64,000 bases of DNA from Scolanthus callimorphus. Lineage: Eukaryota > Cnidaria > Anthozoa > Actiniaria > Edwardsiidae. Below are positions 62,935-64,000 of this stretch, one piece after another. A program made the position numbers and the translations under genes. The stretch lies in NCBI GenBank assembly GCA_033964015.1, contig CM066924.1, forward strand, positions 12,426,625 through 12,490,624, in the 5' to 3' direction. Position 1 is the first letter of the stretch, and every line of letters starts with the position of its first letter. The notes beneath the pieces were generated by a model that worked only from the letters and a program-made list of their open reading frames with translations, was not told the origin of the DNA and made no database searches.

Positions 62935-64000
62935 TTCGCTGGTTCGGACAGCTCGTTTTATTGATTACGTACCTTAATAGTATTAATCTTTAATAGAACG
63001 AGGCATATACTATAAAAATATACTAAAACGATGTATTAATCCTTATCCTGACTAGTAGTCTTGATAGTTCACATATTTTGAATGTTTTTAGGTCAATTTG
63101 AAGTAATATTATCAAAAATATCGTTAAATTATTCATGGTGAGCATTCCTCCATTTAGGAATGACGAAATCAACCTGCTGCCGCCACTTACCATCCTGGAC
63201 CTGCACACCCTTATCCAGCTCATTCATCAGTTTACCCTGGTCAGTATGGGGCCTGTGGGTCACCAAACCATCAGTATGCAGGCAGCAACAATGTGAGTAA
63301 TCAACCTACATGCACAAGTACTCTGTCCAGTGTCACAGCAGCTAATCAGACATTGTATGACTTGGACAACAATGAGAGCTTTTATAACAAGAGATCATAG
63401 CAGGGTCATACAGATCACAGTCAGTCATGCATTGGACAGAAGGCATAATTAATTTATTTTTAGCTCTGGTCACCAACTGCCCATTGTGAATGCAAGTGAA
63501 ACCAGCAAGTAGTTGATATTGTCAAGGTTGATGTTCAATTATTATTTATTATTATTGTGTTTACTCATACAATTTTACAATCACGATATTCTAAAATTTA
63601 CATAACAAATTTTGTAATAAACAAATGAGAACATAGCTCTAAAAATCTGCAGATTTGCAAGGTACCGGTATATTAAAAATGCACCTTGTTTATGAAATGT
63701 AACTCCAACAAATTGATATAGATATTAATTTTATGTAAATATCAAATATTATACAATTTCATCACCCTAGGTGTGACCAAATCAGATTTGAAGGCGGGTC
63801 AACCTATATCGCTGTTCAGTAAATAGCACTATACTGTTGTTGTTCAAAAATTCCAAACCAGTAGGATGGAATTGCCCCAAGCACCATGTATTGAAAACAG
63901 CAGATATTTTGAAAACCAAACATTTGTTAATGTTAGAAAACATGATTTACTGTTATAAAATAATTTAGATAGTACGCGCGCTCTGATTGGTCGAGAGTCG
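62935..64000. other. Intergenic, nothing identified
   Basis: AT-rich sequence with no recognised exon. The window ends in CGCGCGCTCTGATTGGTC, a MITE-like terminus phrase that also occurs in related form near 38465 and 47130 (TTCTGATTGGTT). Confidence 0.4.

Overview
This is a eukaryotic window, most likely from an anthozoan cnidarian such as a stony coral. The case rests on content. Short coding exons are bounded by GT/AG splice sites, AT-rich intergenic DNA is long, and there are many kinds of transposon: a methyltransferase-less tyrosine-recombinase (DIRS/Ngaro-type) retroelement, CR1/L2-like and RTE-like LINEs, a Penelope-like GIY-YIG fragment, a BEL/Pao fragment, and TTAA, TTA and TA MITEs. 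Several multi-exon, transposon-like protein families resemble ones I associate with cnidarian genomes. No species can be fixed from the sequence, and nothing prokaryotic is present.

Layout. 1-11 kb: MITEs, tandem duplications, two LINE tails and an ATGCATG-rich block. 11.1-14.2 kb: one DNA transposon with 20-bp terminal inverted repeats and a 7-bp target duplication, carrying broken minus-strand coding sequence that a second element has split. 14.3-17.6 kb: a retroelement scrap, a foldback element and two small spliced exons. 18.5-33.8 kb: the most gene-rich part. It holds a zinc-finger/DUF6589-type gene (+), a RecQ-like helicase gene (-) convergent with it, and an intron-rich DDE-transposase-like gene (+) whose start lies 0.28 kb from the RecQ start. 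All three are damaged, and a near-perfect inverted duplication sits inside the third. 34-40 kb: repeats and hairpin MITEs. 40.1-43.8 kb: a DIRS/Ngaro-type element on the minus strand, with Gag, RT/RNase H and tyrosine recombinase in one reading frame cut by only three stop codons. 44-51 kb: mostly empty apart from small MITEs. 51.1-52.6 kb: three different tandem arrays side by side. 53.4-57.1 kb: BEL/Pao and LINE fragments, and an ORF split by a 5'-truncated RTE-like insertion with a 13-bp target duplication. 57.8-58.5 kb: a 704-bp TTAA foldback element. 58.5-62.9 kb: an unrecognised minus-strand gene divergent from a Myb/SANT-like plus-strand gene. The Myb-like gene has a Penelope fragment in its intron and an 85-bp internal inversion in its second exon. 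62.9-64 kb: a tRNA-like sequence and non-coding DNA.

How it fits together. There is no ordinary metabolic gene here. The coding sequences read as mobile-element genes or their domesticated or dead relatives. Almost every one carries frameshifts or stop codons, whereas the DIRS-type element keeps one frame for 3.57 kb. The two divergent pairs (RecQ/DDE transposase and unknown gene/Myb-like) and the DUF6589-RecQ-DDE cluster are the best candidates for an undescribed multi-gene transposon. That is inference and needs comparison with other loci.
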